A stretch of DNA of 64,000 bases from Aliikangiella sp965214955 (GCA_965214955.1 CBDCCU010000005.1:62001-126000), one strand, 5' to 3'; counted from the first letter of the stretch, positions 8,104 through 18,292 are shown. Translations and numbers: made by a program. The notes: generated by a model from the sequence alone, not told the origin.

Positions 8104-8799
8104 TTAGAAAAATATTGTGAAGCCTGTTGAAAACTCTAAATCATTAGCTGTTTTTTCATTACCCAACAATCCAATATCATAGAAATGATCTTTGAGTTGA
8201 AAGTGCACAGAAAACCAGTCATTAAACAATACTTGATAGCCGCCACCTAAAGTTACTGTTGCACGCGTATCACCAGCAAACTTGGTTGCACCTAATCCAG
8301 TAAGTAGATAAAAGTTGCTAGTAAAGGCTAAGTCTTTTCCCATAAACCCTTCTCCTGGCAGCACTTTAAAACCCAATAAAAAGTTATAGTGTGAATATTC
8401 CCTCTGCTCTTCAGTTAGCAAAACAATGTTACCACTTAAGCGCTCAAAGCTAGTTTCACCGGCGGTTGCTTCACCATAATTAACATTGATAAAAAAATCT
8501 TCGGTTATATGATAAGCGGCCGAAATGGTAGCAATAGAAGATGTTCCAAAATCTTCAATGCTGATGATTCCGTAGTTAATTCCTAGCTCCCAGTTTTCTG
8601 AGTCAATGGCATCTCGATTAATTTCGCGTCGCTCAACTTGCGGATCAAACACTCTCACATTAGAAATGCTCTCGTCTTCATCTTTATCTAACTCCTCTTC
8701 GGCAGCAAAAGTTAGTAAAGAGAAACTGGCAAATATAAAAGCTAAAATACTTTTGAAAAAAGCCGATGTTAAAAATATATGCTGAATCCTAATTTCCAT
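8104..8799 (-). CDS. Outer-membrane beta-barrel domain protein
   Basis: This 231-residue protein has a signal peptide (ILAFIFASFSLLTFA), a short acidic stretch (EEELDKDEDES), and then strands of alternating pattern ending in FSTGFTIFF with a terminal Phe. It resembles the small outer-membrane barrel family found next to SH3-domain barrel proteins (TIGR04565-like). Its start overlaps the end of the upstream SH3/barrel gene by 31 bases. The two proteins share the same barrel ending (LGFSIYF versus STGFTIFF) and may be ancient duplicates or partners. The function is unknown. Confidence 0.75.
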   Translation of the reverse strand: MEIRIQHIFLTSAFFKSILAFIFASFSLLTFAAEEELDKDEDESISNVRVFDPQVERREINRDAIDSENWELGINYGIISIEDFGTSSIATISAAYHITEDFFINVNYGEATAGETSFERLSGNIVLLTEEQREYSHYNFLLGFKVLPGEGFMGKDLAFTSNFYLLTGLGATKFAGDTRATVTLGGGYQVLFNDWFSVHFQLKDHFYDIGLLGNEKTANDLEFSTGFTIFF

Positions 8800-9545
8800 T
8801 CTTCTACTTCGTCGTTATCATTTCTACTGGTTAATATGGAGTGCGCATTGTATTCTGCGCGCAGAAAAAACTGTCTCGATAAATAAACTCTCATACCAAG
8901 TCCAGCGTGTACCATTTCATCACTGCGATCTTCTGCTTGAATAATAGTGGCATTGGGGGTTACTTTTACCACACCAGTTCCCAACTTAAAATAAGGGGAA
9001 AAAGTCCACTCAGGAAAAGGCTGGTGCATAATATTAACACTGGCAAATTGAATATCTGAAACATCACCTAAAGCTTGAGAAACCGCAATTTCGGTCGATA
9101 TATTTGGTGTCCAACTCCATCCACCATATAAAGTCATTACTGTTGCTCCGCCAAAATCTCCCGCTAAAAAACCAGCTTCAAATCGCCTATCAATAAACCC
9201 TTGCTGATCAGGTTTGTTAATCGAAAATTCACTACCATCAATATTCAATGTTTTTTTCAGTTGATCTTCATGCACCCAGCCTACTTTTTTGCGGTCACCT
9301 TCAATCTTATACCACTGAGTTCGCTTTTTAATAATGGTAATGATTTGCCCTTTTTCTACCACATGAAAAACAGGATAGCCTCTGCCAGGCCCAGTTTGCA
9401 TTTCAATAAAAGGCTCTTTTATTTCAACTCGGGTTAAATCATCGTCTGCTTTAGCTTGCAAAGAAAAACTACAAACAACAATTAAAATGAGCTGATATAA
9501 ATATTTTGTATTTATTATTTTATTCAAGCTAACTAACTTCCCCAC
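8769..9545 (-). CDS. SH3-domain plus outer-membrane beta-barrel protein
   Basis: The protein has 258 residues. A signal peptide (LILIVVCSFSLQAKA) is followed by a bacterial SH3 domain around residues 40-95 (MQTGPGRGYPVFHVVEKGQ, then QWYKIEG and GWVHEDQL). The rest is an eight-strand-type barrel with a terminal Phe. The SH3 domain suggests contact with peptidoglycan or a partner protein in the periplasm. The gene sits 27 bases after the HzsA-related gene and overlaps the next barrel gene, so it belongs to the same transcript. The domain calls are by motif; the function is not known. Confidence 0.75.
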   Translation of the reverse strand: MGKLVSLNKIINTKYLYQLILIVVCSFSLQAKADDDLTRVEIKEPFIEMQTGPGRGYPVFHVVEKGQIITIIKKRTQWYKIEGDRKKVGWVHEDQLKKTLNIDGSEFSINKPDQQGFIDRRFEAGFLAGDFGGATVMTLYGGWSWTPNISTEIAVSQALGDVSDIQFASVNIMHQPFPEWTFSPYFKLGTGVVKVTPNATIIQAEDRSDEMVHAGLGMRVYLSRQFFLRAEYNAHSILTSRNDNDEVEEWKLGFSIYF

Positions 9546-9572
9546 TCAAAATCTATGCCCATTGAATACTAA

Positions 9573-12242
9573 CTATTGTGGTACGTCAAAGGGATTATTG
9601 TAGTATTGACCACCAATATCGATCCATTCGGATATTAATTTTAATTCATCATCACTTAACCAACCATTATGCGAGCCGCCTTGAATAAACAAATTAAAAA
9701 AGCGACCATTTGAGCTGGCTGAGTTAACATTCATTGGTGCTGTAATTGAAACGGCTACTAATACCGGTATTGGATTACCATCATTATCAAGAATTAAATT
9801 ACCATCAGCATCGGTCTCATAAATAGGATCGCCATTAGCATCCGTTGCTTCAATCAGTTGATCAATAACCGCGCCATTTGCTAGCACTTGCTCATTATCG
9901 GCAAAAAATAACTCACGATAGGATGTAAAGTGTTCAGGTTCAATATCACTAGGATCAGAGGTTAAATCAAGCTGTGCTACTGGTACTTGCACTTGCCCCA
10001 TTGAATCGGTTTTACCATGGCATCCAGTACAAGTATTATCTTGAATAAGATTTCCCATATCATCTAATTGTTGCCGCGAAAGCTCCCATAATGGTTGAAT
10101 ACTATCTTCATAATTAATCGTAATTCTACAACGCCCCGTCCAATTACTTAAACAACCAATTTGAGTAGGTAGCGGTGTAGTTAAATTAGAATAAGAATAA
10201 CTAAAACTCTCATCGGGGGTTCTTACCGCAGGATCAGTCCATACATCTTCGTAGTTAATATCAACGGATAAATCTTGAAAACCATTAAGGCGGTTATAAA
10301 CTTGCGCCATGGTTTCGCCTTCATCGGCAAATAGTGCTGAATTTGTATTGGGATAGGGTAAACCATTACTGGTTGCTCCAGCATGAACAGAAGGTGCCTG
10401 AGCATCTAATCTTCCGTGGGGTAAATTGCTAGTTGCATCATGGCAACCATTACATTGTTTTATTTCACCTGCTTTAATTGAAAGCCAGTTTCTATGCCTA
10501 TCACCAATTCGCTGACCACTAGCATCAAGCACACTGATAGAAAATGCAATATCCGCAGGTACTTTAAACATGGCTGAGCCATCGGGCTCTACAGGCGCAT
10601 AACCAATAACCTCACGCATTAACTCTGCTTGGCTTCTACCAAAATCAGTGCCTTCTAACTCAACAATATCTTCATCGGGCATAGATACCGCTTTTACAAT
10701 CCGAATAAATCTAGCGGTTCTATCAGCAGCCAAAGCTTGAGCTGGATCGGCAATCGCCATAATTCCTAATGCGCTCTCATCCACCCCGTCAATATCGTAA
10801 ACACTACGAATATGCACAACCCCCACATTTTCATCCACTAATTGTGTATCAGCCGTTAAACTAACATCTTGAATAACCGTAGGTAAATCTCTTGGCCCCA
10901 TAGCAACAACATCGTGTGCAACAATACCTTCTTCAGGCACTACAATAGGCAATTGCGTTTGCTCAACAGGATCAAGCATCCATATGCCATAAAGTGGTTG
11001 GGCTTCTGTTTGGTCGGGTTCGGCTAAAAGCTCTTCACTGCAAGGAATAATAATGGGTTCGTCATCTTCATCTAGGGCATCTAAGCGACATTGTGTCCAA
11101 CTAATTAAAGTTCTCTGGCTGCCATCATATAAAGGATAAAAGCTAGCAAATCGTCCACCAGCAGAAGGCATATCATCGGTTCTTACTTCAAACGGTGTTG
11201 CACTTACCTGACCTTCTCCATCCATTCCATTCGAGGCAAAAGTAGTTTGGTTAATATCAATAAAGTTTTGCCAATCAACATAAATTAAATCACCACCTAA
11301 GCGGTCGGTTGTATCGGGTCGAATTTGCACTAGCAGGCGACCATCTTCCGACTCTCTTGGCGCAACAAACTCAATGTTTGTACCATCGGTTCCGCTATCG
11401 TGACTTTCTTTGCCATAAAGAATTTCTAGCTGGGTTCCATCGGGATTTACTGAATATAAATTGATTTCATCGCTGCCATAGTTATCCCAACGGCTAAAAA
11501 CAACTCTACCGTTAGACAATATCGCAGGATCTGTATCGTGACTTTGATTAAAGGTGATTTGCTCAATTTCGGTACCATCATCTTTCATCACATGCAAAGC
11601 CAGTGACTCTACGTTACGATCTTCATCAAGTCCTGAAAACTGGGGTTTACCTTCATCAAGCAATACGGCTTTAGCTTGTCTTTGCCGAGTTGAGGCAAAA
11701 ACAATTCTACCATCGGGCAGATAATAAGGAGCAACATCATCACCATCTTCAGCGGTAATATCTGAGGTGATAATTCTTCTTAACACTTGGGTGTTTACTT
11801 CATATTCCCAAATATTCCAAGTGGGCTGTTCGTCTTCGTCGGCATCTTCAATTTCAGGCGCTCGCATGGCAAATAAAAGCTTTGTTCCATCATAAGAAAC
11901 TTCAAGATCTTTAACATCATACAAAGCGCCATCATCAAAAGCTTGCGAGCTAATATCAATATCATCTGCGGTTGCCGTTGCACGCCCTCGTAAATAAATG
12001 GTCGCACCAGGATTAAAAGCAATTGGCTCTCTTAATATTGATTCAATGGGTATTAAATTACCATTACCATCATCTTCTACGGGTATCGGCCTTTTTACAT
12101 AGGCAATAGGAAAATCTAGTACAACAGGATCAGGAGCCTGACCATCACCACCTAAGCTAGGGCCATCAACACAGCTAGTCAATAGCGTAGCCATTAAGCT
12201 CCCCATAAGCATGAACTTTACTTTTTTACTTAGATGACGCAT
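9573..12242 (-). CDS. HzsA-related c-type heme lipoprotein with TolB/PD40-like propeller
   Basis: This large envelope protein (889 residues from the ATG at 12242) has a lipoprotein signal ending LLTSC. The first half contains PD40/TolB-like blade sequences (YDVKDLEVSYDGTKLLFAMR, YYLPDGRIVFASTRQR, ILSNGRVVFSRWDNYG). The C-terminal half holds two c-type heme motifs, CNGCH (about residue 597) and CTGCH (about 738). This layout fits proteins named HzsA-related after the hydrazine synthase alpha subunit, but similarity of architecture does not imply hydrazine chemistry. I preferred the start at 12242 over 12287 because it gives a standard lipoprotein signal and leaves the inverted repeat at 12271-12290 in the leader. 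It is the first gene of the minus-strand operon. Confidence 0.8.
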   Translation of the reverse strand: MRHLSKKVKFMLMGSLMATLLTSCVDGPSLGGDGQAPDPVVLDFPIAYVKRPIPVEDDGNGNLIPIESILREPIAFNPGATIYLRGRATATADDIDISSQAFDDGALYDVKDLEVSYDGTKLLFAMRAPEIEDADEDEQPTWNIWEYEVNTQVLRRIITSDITAEDGDDVAPYYLPDGRIVFASTRQRQAKAVLLDEGKPQFSGLDEDRNVESLALHVMKDDGTEIEQITFNQSHDTDPAILSNGRVVFSRWDNYGSDEINLYSVNPDGTQLEILYGKESHDSGTDGTNIEFVAPRESEDGRLLVQIRPDTTDRLGGDLIYVDWQNFIDINQTTFASNGMDGEGQVSATPFEVRTDDMPSAGGRFASFYPLYDGSQRTLISWTQCRLDALDEDDEPIIIPCSEELLAEPDQTEAQPLYGIWMLDPVEQTQLPIVVPEEGIVAHDVVAMGPRDLPTVIQDVSLTADTQLVDENVGVVHIRSVYDIDGVDESALGIMAIADPAQALAADRTARFIRIVKAVSMPDEDIVELEGTDFGRSQAELMREVIGYAPVEPDGSAMFKVPADIAFSISVLDASGQRIGDRHRNWLSIKAGEIKQCNGCHDATSNLPHGRLDAQAPSVHAGATSNGLPYPNTNSALFADEGETMAQVYNRLNGFQDLSVDINYEDVWTDPAVRTPDESFSYSYSNLTTPLPTQIGCLSNWTGRCRITINYEDSIQPLWELSRQQLDDMGNLIQDNTCTGCHGKTDSMGQVQVPVAQLDLTSDPSDIEPEHFTSYRELFFADNEQVLANGAVIDQLIEATDANGDPIYETDADGNLILDNDGNPIPVLVAVSITAPMNVNSASSNGRFFNLFIQGGSHNGWLSDDELKLISEWIDIGGQYYNNPFDVPQ

Positions 12243-12270
12243 ATCAAAAAAACCTAACTGATTAAAAACA

Positions 12271-12290
12271 GGTATGTTCATTAACATACC
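12271..12290. promoter_or_regulatory. Inverted repeat upstream of HzsA-related gene, possible operator
   Basis: The sequence GGTATGTT-CATT-AACATACC is a perfect 8 bp inverted repeat with a 4 bp spacer. It lies 29 bases before the chosen start of the HzsA-related gene and inside the divergent promoter region. It could be a repressor or activator site or an mRNA hairpin. I know of no regulator for it. Confidence 0.45.
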
Positions 12291-12597
12291 GATAATTTCT
12301 GTTTAACCTTGGAACTCATTCGCAATTTTCACTTATTTTTTTAACTCTCAAATAAACGGTCGCTTTTAACTATTAAACGGCATTGTCGCAATTATCAATC
12401 TGCTTTTCTGTGGTAAAAATCACGAAAAAAACATTCCATATCCGCTAAACTTAAATTAAAGCTTAAGGAGATCCTTGGCATTTTTTTATCATGCTCAACA
12501 TTTGATAGATCCACTAAAAAATCATGCTATTCAATAATAAAGATATTAAAAGTTGACTATAAATCACTAGGAATCAAGCGAGAGTCAATAAAGAATT
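12291..12597. other. Divergent intergenic region between the two arms of the heme/OMP locus
   Basis: This is 307 bases of AT-rich sequence without an open frame of note. It must hold the promoters of both arms (minus: HzsA-related operon; plus: the CxxCH/LamG/DUF1501 operon). I could not assign clear -35/-10 pairs. Confidence 0.5.
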
Positions 12598-13824
12598 ATG
12601 ACAGTATTAAAATCTAAACGCCAAATATCACGCTCAATTATTTTAGCTTCATTAATCTGCTCAGCTTTAATCACTAGTGCAACTCAAGCAGGCTCTAGAG
12701 AGCAAGCCAAAAGAATTCACGACAGACTAGCAGGTGTTCCAGCCGATGAAACCACCTTAGCAAATATGGCAACCAATATAGACTCTGGCAACGCTTTAGA
12801 TGCGGCTTATACCGCCATGGATAACGATGCTTTTTATTCAGTGACCTTAAAAAACTGGGTTACCCCTTGGACTAACGAGCCCCAAACCATTTTTGCCCCG
12901 TTAAATGACTATACTGCAACAGTCATCGGCATAATAAGAGACGATATAGATTTTAGACAAATTCTATTTGGCGATATTTTATACACCAGCAATGCCTCGG
13001 GCTTACCCGCCTACTCTAATTCAAATAATGATCATTACGAACAAATCGACCTACAAAAACTGCCCCTAAGCACCAGCTTGCAACAAACCACACAATCGAG
13101 TGTTACAGGCTTAAGCGCTAACGCAACTGCGGGTGTGCTTACTAGTCGCCAATCGGCCAAAGCCTTTTTAATTGATGGAACTAACCGAGCCTTATTTAGA
13201 TTTACCCTAGTTAACCACTTTTGTGGTGACTTAGAGCCTTTAAAAGATATTGAGCGCTCCGCCGACCGCATTCAGCAAGATGTATCTCGAAGCCCCGGTG
13301 GAGATAGCCGTATATTTAGAAACTCTTGCTATGGCTGTCATGCAGGCATGGATCCTATGACTCAAGCTTTGGCCTATTACGACTACCAATACGATGTTGA
13401 TGCCGATCCCGAAGGTGAAAATGGTCGGCTTACCTATAATAGCGAAGGTGAGCTTGACGCCGAAACGGGTACTAGAGTTGTTTCAAAGTATCATAATAAT
13501 AAATTTAACTTTCCCCCTGGCTATATAACCACAGACGACAGTTGGATAAATTACTGGCGTAAAGGACCTAATCAACTGGTTGGTTGGGACGAAACCCTTA
13601 GCGGACAAGGTAATGGAGCCAAATCTATGGGGCAAGAACTTGCTTACAGCCAACGTTTTGCCCAATGCCAAGTAGAAAAAGTTTTTGAAAATGTTTGTTT
13701 GCGCGCGCCTGTTGATAGTAATGACCGCGACCAAATAGCGGCAATGGTTAGCTCATTACAAGCCAATAACTATGAGCTTAAACGCACTTTTGCCGAATCA
13801 GCCGTTTACTGCATGGGAGAATAA
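12598..13824 (+). CDS. Secreted protein with single c-type heme motif, first gene of plus arm
   Basis: The gene encodes 408 residues with a signal peptide (IILASLICSALITSATQA). One c-type heme motif, CYGCH (Cys244, Cys247, His248), sits in RNSCYGCHAGMDPM, a context like that of the DUF1588/DUF1592-type secreted cytochrome families. Other cysteines lie at NHFCGD and near the C-terminus. The protein should be exported by Sec and receive heme in the periplasm. It overlaps the next gene by one base (TAATG), indicating coupling. I do not recognise an exact family, and the role in electron transfer is inferred from the heme motif and neighbours. Confidence 0.7.
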   Translation: MTVLKSKRQISRSIILASLICSALITSATQAGSREQAKRIHDRLAGVPADETTLANMATNIDSGNALDAAYTAMDNDAFYSVTLKNWVTPWTNEPQTIFAPLNDYTATVIGIIRDDIDFRQILFGDILYTSNASGLPAYSNSNNDHYEQIDLQKLPLSTSLQQTTQSSVTGLSANATAGVLTSRQSAKAFLIDGTNRALFRFTLVNHFCGDLEPLKDIERSADRIQQDVSRSPGGDSRIFRNSCYGCHAGMDPMTQALAYYDYQYDVDADPEGENGRLTYNSEGELDAETGTRVVSKYHNNKFNFPPGYITTDDSWINYWRKGPNQLVGWDETLSGQGNGAKSMGQELAYSQRFAQCQVEKVFENVCLRAPVDSNDRDQIAAMVSSLQANNYELKRTFAESAVYCMGE

Positions 13825-16355
13825 TGATGAAAGTAGTAGAGCAATTATTATCATTAAGTTCTATCCATCCTTTTAGGCAAAAGCCAGCCTCAACATTAAA
13901 GCGAGGCTCAGCTTTAGTTGGTTTACTTTTTGTGTTATCGGCTTGCTCTGGTGGAGGTGCCGATGTAGAAGATAACCCAGTTTTACCAGAGCCGCCCGAC
14001 TCAAACTATAATGGCCCGCCACCAGCAACTGATGATGTACAAGCTTTTAAACTAGCCGTTTGGGATAACTTATCACCACAAAACCGTTGCGGAGAGTGTC
14101 ATGGTAGTGGTCAAGCACCAGAGTTTGTTAACTTAAGCGACATTAACATTGCTTATGCCGAAGCTAACCCTATCGTTAACCTAGAACGCCCAGCAGAATC
14201 TCGATTAGTCACCAAAGTTGCAGGTGGTCATAATTGTTGGTTAACTAGCGATAGCGCCTGCGCCGATACCATCACAAGCTATATAACCGCTTGGGCTGGT
14301 GGCTCATCAGGTGCAAGCACCCAAATAGAATTTGTTGCACCGCCTGTTAGAGAGCCAGGTGCAAGCCGCTCGTTTCCCGAATCACCAGAGCTTTTTGCCT
14401 CTACAGTTTATCCAGTGCTTGATCAATACTGCTCAGGTTGTCACGATGAATCATCGGCTAATCCTATTGCTCCATTTTTTGCCAATGGTGATCGTAACTT
14501 AGCTGATAATACGGGGCTCAGTTCAGCTTACGCCGCAGCTCAATCAAGAATTGATCTTGATACTCCTGCAAACTCTCGTTTTGTACAACGGCTTAGTAAT
14601 GAATTTCATAACTGCTGGAGCGATTGCGATACAAGCGCTAACGAAATGGAAGCGGCAATTGCCGACTTTGCCAATGAAATTCCGCTTACCGAAATTGACC
14701 CTGCACTATTAATCAGTAATTCACTATTTTTAACCGATGGTATCGAAGCCAGTGGTGGTGGCCGTTTTGATAGCCATGTAATTGCGGTATGGAACTTTAA
14801 AACCGGGCAAGGTGAAACGGCTTTTGATACTAGTGGTGTTGAACCCGCAGTTAACCTTACCCTAAGCGGTGAATATAGCTGGGTTGGCGGCTGGGGAATT
14901 CAGCTAGTTGACGGTAAAGCTCAAGGTTCAACCACTAATTCTAAAAAGTTGCACGATTTAATTAAAGCAACGGGAGAATATTCGATAGAAGCTTGGGTGG
15001 CTCCAGCTAATGTTACCCAAGAAGGTCCTGCGGTTGCGGTTAGCTATTCTGCAAGCACAACCCAACGTAATTTTACCTTGGGGCAAACCCTTTATAACTA
15101 TGAGTTTAACAATCGCTCTAGTGAAACCGATGCTAATGGAAGCCCATCGGTTGCTACTCCAGATGCCGATGAAATTGTGCAAACCGCACTTCAACATGTG
15201 ATAGCGACTTTTTCACCCACCGAAGGGCGAAAAATATATGTTAATGGAGAGCTAGTTGCCGAAGAAAATGTTGAAACTGGCGGAGGTTTAGGTGACTGGA
15301 ATGACACTTATGCCTTTATTTTAGGCTCAGAAGCCGACGGTCAAAACCAGTGGGCAGGCACTTACCGCATGGTTGCCATTCATAACCGTGCCTTAAGCCT
15401 TGAGCAAATTACTCAAAACTTTGATGCGGGTGTGGGTGAAAAGTTCTTCTTACTGTTTGGAATTTCCGACCTAATTGATTTAGAAGAATCTTACATTGTT
15501 TATGAAGTTAGCCAATGGGATAGCTATGGTTACTTATTTGACCGTCCATTTTTCTTAAACCTTAACGATGAAAGCATTCCTGACGGCATAGATATTGAAA
15601 AAATTCGCATTGCCGTTAATGGTAAAGAAGCACTTAATGGTCAAGCCTATAAAAACCTAGCGGTTAACTTAAATGCCAACGATTATAATGCCGAAACAGG
15701 TCAAGAAATTTCTCGCTTAGGTACAATTATTGGGCTAGAAAAAGGGCCAACAGCCGATGAATTTTTCTTAACCTTTGAAAAAATTGCTGGCGCAGAAAAC
15801 CCGTTTATTGAGCCGCCACCGCCAACCCAAACAGAGCCAGTTGACCTACCCGCAAGGCCAGAATATGGGGTAAGAGACTTCTTTGAAATTCATGCCACTA
15901 TGTCAAAAATTACGGGCATAAGCATGACTCAAACCGATGTTGAGCAAACTTATCAGCGGGTAAAACAGCAGTTACCCACTTTAACCGATATCGACTTTTT
16001 TACCTCGGCGCATCAAATGGGGGTAACCCAACTAGCAATTGAGTATTGCAATGCCTTGGTAGAAGATACCTCAAAACGAGATAGCTACTTTAGCGGGTTC
16101 GACTTTAACCAAACAGCCTATAACGCTTTTGATACTCAAGCAGAGAAAGATCAAATCTTTGATCCGCTGATTAGCAATATGATTGGGGTTAATTTAGCCA
16201 CTCAACCTAATGAAGCAGACATTAAATCTGAGCTTGGTGATTTGGTTGACAATTTAGCGGGTTGTGCAAGCTGTAATACTAGCGAACGTACTCGTACCAT
16301 CGTAAAAGCAACCTGTGCCGCTGTTATTGGCAGTGCGTCAGTAATGATTCAATAG
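13824..16355 (+). CDS. LamG-domain lipoprotein with two c-type heme motifs
   Basis: The protein has 843 residues with a lipoprotein signal (LFVLSAC, Cys41). Two planctomycete-type cytochrome segments follow, with CGECH (89-93) and CSGCH (203-207). Next comes a concanavalin/LamG domain at roughly residues 310-540, seen in YSIEAWVAPANV, HVIATFSPTEGRKIYVNGEL and YRMVAIHNRALSLEQI. The last ~150 residues are helical and contain CASCN, which lacks the His of a heme site. LamG domains bind glycans or proteins, so this may be a surface-anchored redox or binding subunit. It is translationally coupled to the gene before it, and the DUF1501-like gene follows after 11 bases. Confidence 0.75.
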   Translation: MMKVVEQLLSLSSIHPFRQKPASTLKRGSALVGLLFVLSACSGGGADVEDNPVLPEPPDSNYNGPPPATDDVQAFKLAVWDNLSPQNRCGECHGSGQAPEFVNLSDINIAYAEANPIVNLERPAESRLVTKVAGGHNCWLTSDSACADTITSYITAWAGGSSGASTQIEFVAPPVREPGASRSFPESPELFASTVYPVLDQYCSGCHDESSANPIAPFFANGDRNLADNTGLSSAYAAAQSRIDLDTPANSRFVQRLSNEFHNCWSDCDTSANEMEAAIADFANEIPLTEIDPALLISNSLFLTDGIEASGGGRFDSHVIAVWNFKTGQGETAFDTSGVEPAVNLTLSGEYSWVGGWGIQLVDGKAQGSTTNSKKLHDLIKATGEYSIEAWVAPANVTQEGPAVAVSYSASTTQRNFTLGQTLYNYEFNNRSSETDANGSPSVATPDADEIVQTALQHVIATFSPTEGRKIYVNGELVAEENVETGGGLGDWNDTYAFILGSEADGQNQWAGTYRMVAIHNRALSLEQITQNFDAGVGEKFFLLFGISDLIDLEESYIVYEVSQWDSYGYLFDRPFFLNLNDESIPDGIDIEKIRIAVNGKEALNGQAYKNLAVNLNANDYNAETGQEISRLGTIIGLEKGPTADEFFLTFEKIAGAENPFIEPPPPTQTEPVDLPARPEYGVRDFFEIHATMSKITGISMTQTDVEQTYQRVKQQLPTLTDIDFFTSAHQMGVTQLAIEYCNALVEDTSKRDSYFSGFDFNQTAYNAFDTQAEKDQIFDPLISNMIGVNLATQPNEADIKSELGDLVDNLAGCASCNTSERTRTIVKATCAAVIGSASVMIQ

Positions 16356-16366
16356 GCGGAGTATTA

Positions 16367-17987
16367 ATGATGAAAAAATTAACCAAACAACAGTTACTCA
16401 ACGCGCCTTTATTGCACAACTGCCACAAGCGCCCTGTAACAAGACGCGACTTTATTGGACAAGGGTTTATGGCTGGCACTGGCTCTATTTTAGCGCCAAG
16501 CTTAATGGGCATGTTTGCACTGCCAAAAAATGCCCGAGCCGATTTAACTGAACAAATAGCCGCTTGTGATTTAGCCAATCGCGGTGCCAATAAAATTCCA
16601 TTTATCTGTTTTGATTTAGCTGGTGGCGCTAATGTTGCTGGTTCTAACGTACTAGTGGGTGGACGTGGCGGACAGCTCGATTTTATTTCATCAGCAGGTT
16701 ATGCTCGTCAAGGTTTACCTGGTGATATGGTTCCTTCGGTTACCAATCCGCAAACAGGACTTTCCGATTTTATCAATTCAGATTATGGCCTATCTTTTCA
16801 TTCAGATAGTGCCTTTTTAAGAGGCATTCAAGAAAAAACCACCGCAGCAACGGCAGCTAACACCAATGGTGCTGTACTACCTGCTCGCTCAGATAATGAC
16901 ACGGGTAATAATCCGCATAACCCCATGTACGGTATCTACAAAGCCGGATCAGATGGTGAGCTTTTATCATTAATTGGCTCTCAAAATTCAGATTCTGGCG
17001 GTAACTCAATGGCTCCTGCTTCTATGATTGATTTAGAAGTTCGCCCAACCAAGGTTGATCGCCCAAGTGATGTTACAGGGTTAGTTGATGTAGGTGATTT
17101 AGTGGGGCTACTTAGTCAAGATGATGCAGTATCGGTGATGGAAACTATTTCGCAAATTTCTGACAGAAAACTAGAACAAATTGGTTATGCGCCTAATTAT
17201 CCCACTACAGGCAACCCTAACCCACCTGCGGCTCATCCTATTGGCCGAAATGTCAGCTGCGGTTATGTAAAAAGTGCATTATTAGCCGAGCAATATGGCG
17301 ATCCTTCAACCTTAAATCCAGAGCTAGATGCCGATATTGTTGGTCCTAGTGGTGTTTTCTCGCAAGAAGAATTTGATTCAGATGGCGAATTTAGAAAAAC
17401 CGCCTCGGTGATGAAAATGGTTCTTAACGGCTTTGCAGGTGCAGGCACAGTCACCATGGGCGGCCTATGACTATCATGGACAAGGCCGCGCAACAGGTGA
17501 AGTAAGAGACTTACGCGCGGGTCGCTGTATGGGTGCTTGTTTAGAATATGCCGCAAAAATTGGCAAACCGCTAATGATGTATGTGTTTAGTGATGGCTCG
17601 GTAAGTGCCAATGGCACCGTTGATGATTCGGAAGATGGTCGCGGTAAATTTATGTGGCAAAGTGATAATTCCTCAACGGCTGCTTCATTTTTTATGGTTT
17701 ACAACCCCGATGGCAGAGCAAATTTAATGGGCGGCACACTAGACGAGCAAGCCATACATCAACAAATTGGCTATATGCGATCTGATGGCTCAACCGAAAC
17801 CGCCTCATCCCCCGCGGCAAATAATCCCAACTTGTTAGTTGAAACCATTGTGCTCAATTATATGGCTCTGCATGGTGAGCAAGGCAACTTTGCAAACTTA
17901 TTCCCCAACCACGGATTAGGGAATTCTAGCTTGCAAGATTCACTCACCGCGTTTCAGCCCATTGTTAATGGCACGATTAGTGGATAA
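16367..17987 (+). pseudogene. Tat-exported DUF1501-like protein, frameshifted (possible sequencing error)
   Basis: The N-terminus has a twin-arginine signal (TRRDFIGQGF, Arg26-Arg27, then a hydrophobic segment ending NARA). The following sequence resembles DUF1501/sulfatase-like proteins (PFICFDLAGGANVAGSNVLVG, HNPMYGIYKAGSDGELLSLIG). The frame breaks at 17464-17465: with one C removed, MGG continues as YDYHGQGRATGEVRDLRAGR, and the product runs to 17987, about 540 residues. Both halves are well preserved, so the break is recent or an error. GGCGGAG precedes the start. Tat export suggests folding or cofactor loading in the cytoplasm. It is the last gene of the plus arm, and a dispersed repeat follows within about 40 bases. 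Confidence 0.75.
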
Positions 17988-18027
17988 ATCGGTTATACTC
18001 TTTTAAAATAATCTCAAATTAATGTGG

Positions 18028-18292
18028 TATACCCGCTCTACCTCAAGATGCATATTTCAGCAAGTCAGTAAGCCATCCTATTTGAGGCATCAGTGCGCAG
18101 GATTAGTCATTCTACTTCAAGCATTGATAACGAAGAAGAGGCTGGCTTACTGCCTTGCCCTTCGGGTGCTCAGCCAAAAAGTTTGCACTGCACTGCAGCT
18201 TTTGAAAAGGGCTTGCCATTTCCTGCAAGTTGCGCCTTGTTCAAGCTTTTTGGCTGAACACTGAAACATGCATCTTGAGGTAGAATGGGTAT
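18028..18292 (+). repeat. ~265 bp dispersed repeat, copy B
   Basis: This is a full copy in the same orientation as copy C at 60550-60815. The left end begins TATACCCGCTCTACCTCAAG and the right end is its imperfect inverse (CTTGAGGTAGAATGGGTAT). In both ends the TTC of the other copies reads CTC, a paired change that keeps the two ends complementary. The interior is about 90% identical to copy C by eye. An 80-codon frame inside is a product of the repeat, not a gene. Confidence 0.9.

Noticed and set aside
9573..12242. Hydrazine synthase activity (anammox)
   Set aside because: Only the architecture resembles HzsA. The HzsB/HzsC partners and other anammox genes are absent, so the name should not imply the reaction.
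17464..17470. Two separate genes rather than one frameshifted DUF1501-like gene
   Set aside because: The second part begins with no ribosome binding site or signal, and removing one C joins the two frames into a smooth sequence.
18022..18264. 80-codon open frame on the plus strand
   Set aside because: It lies inside repeat copy B. Copy C has no intact equivalent, so coding is unlikely.
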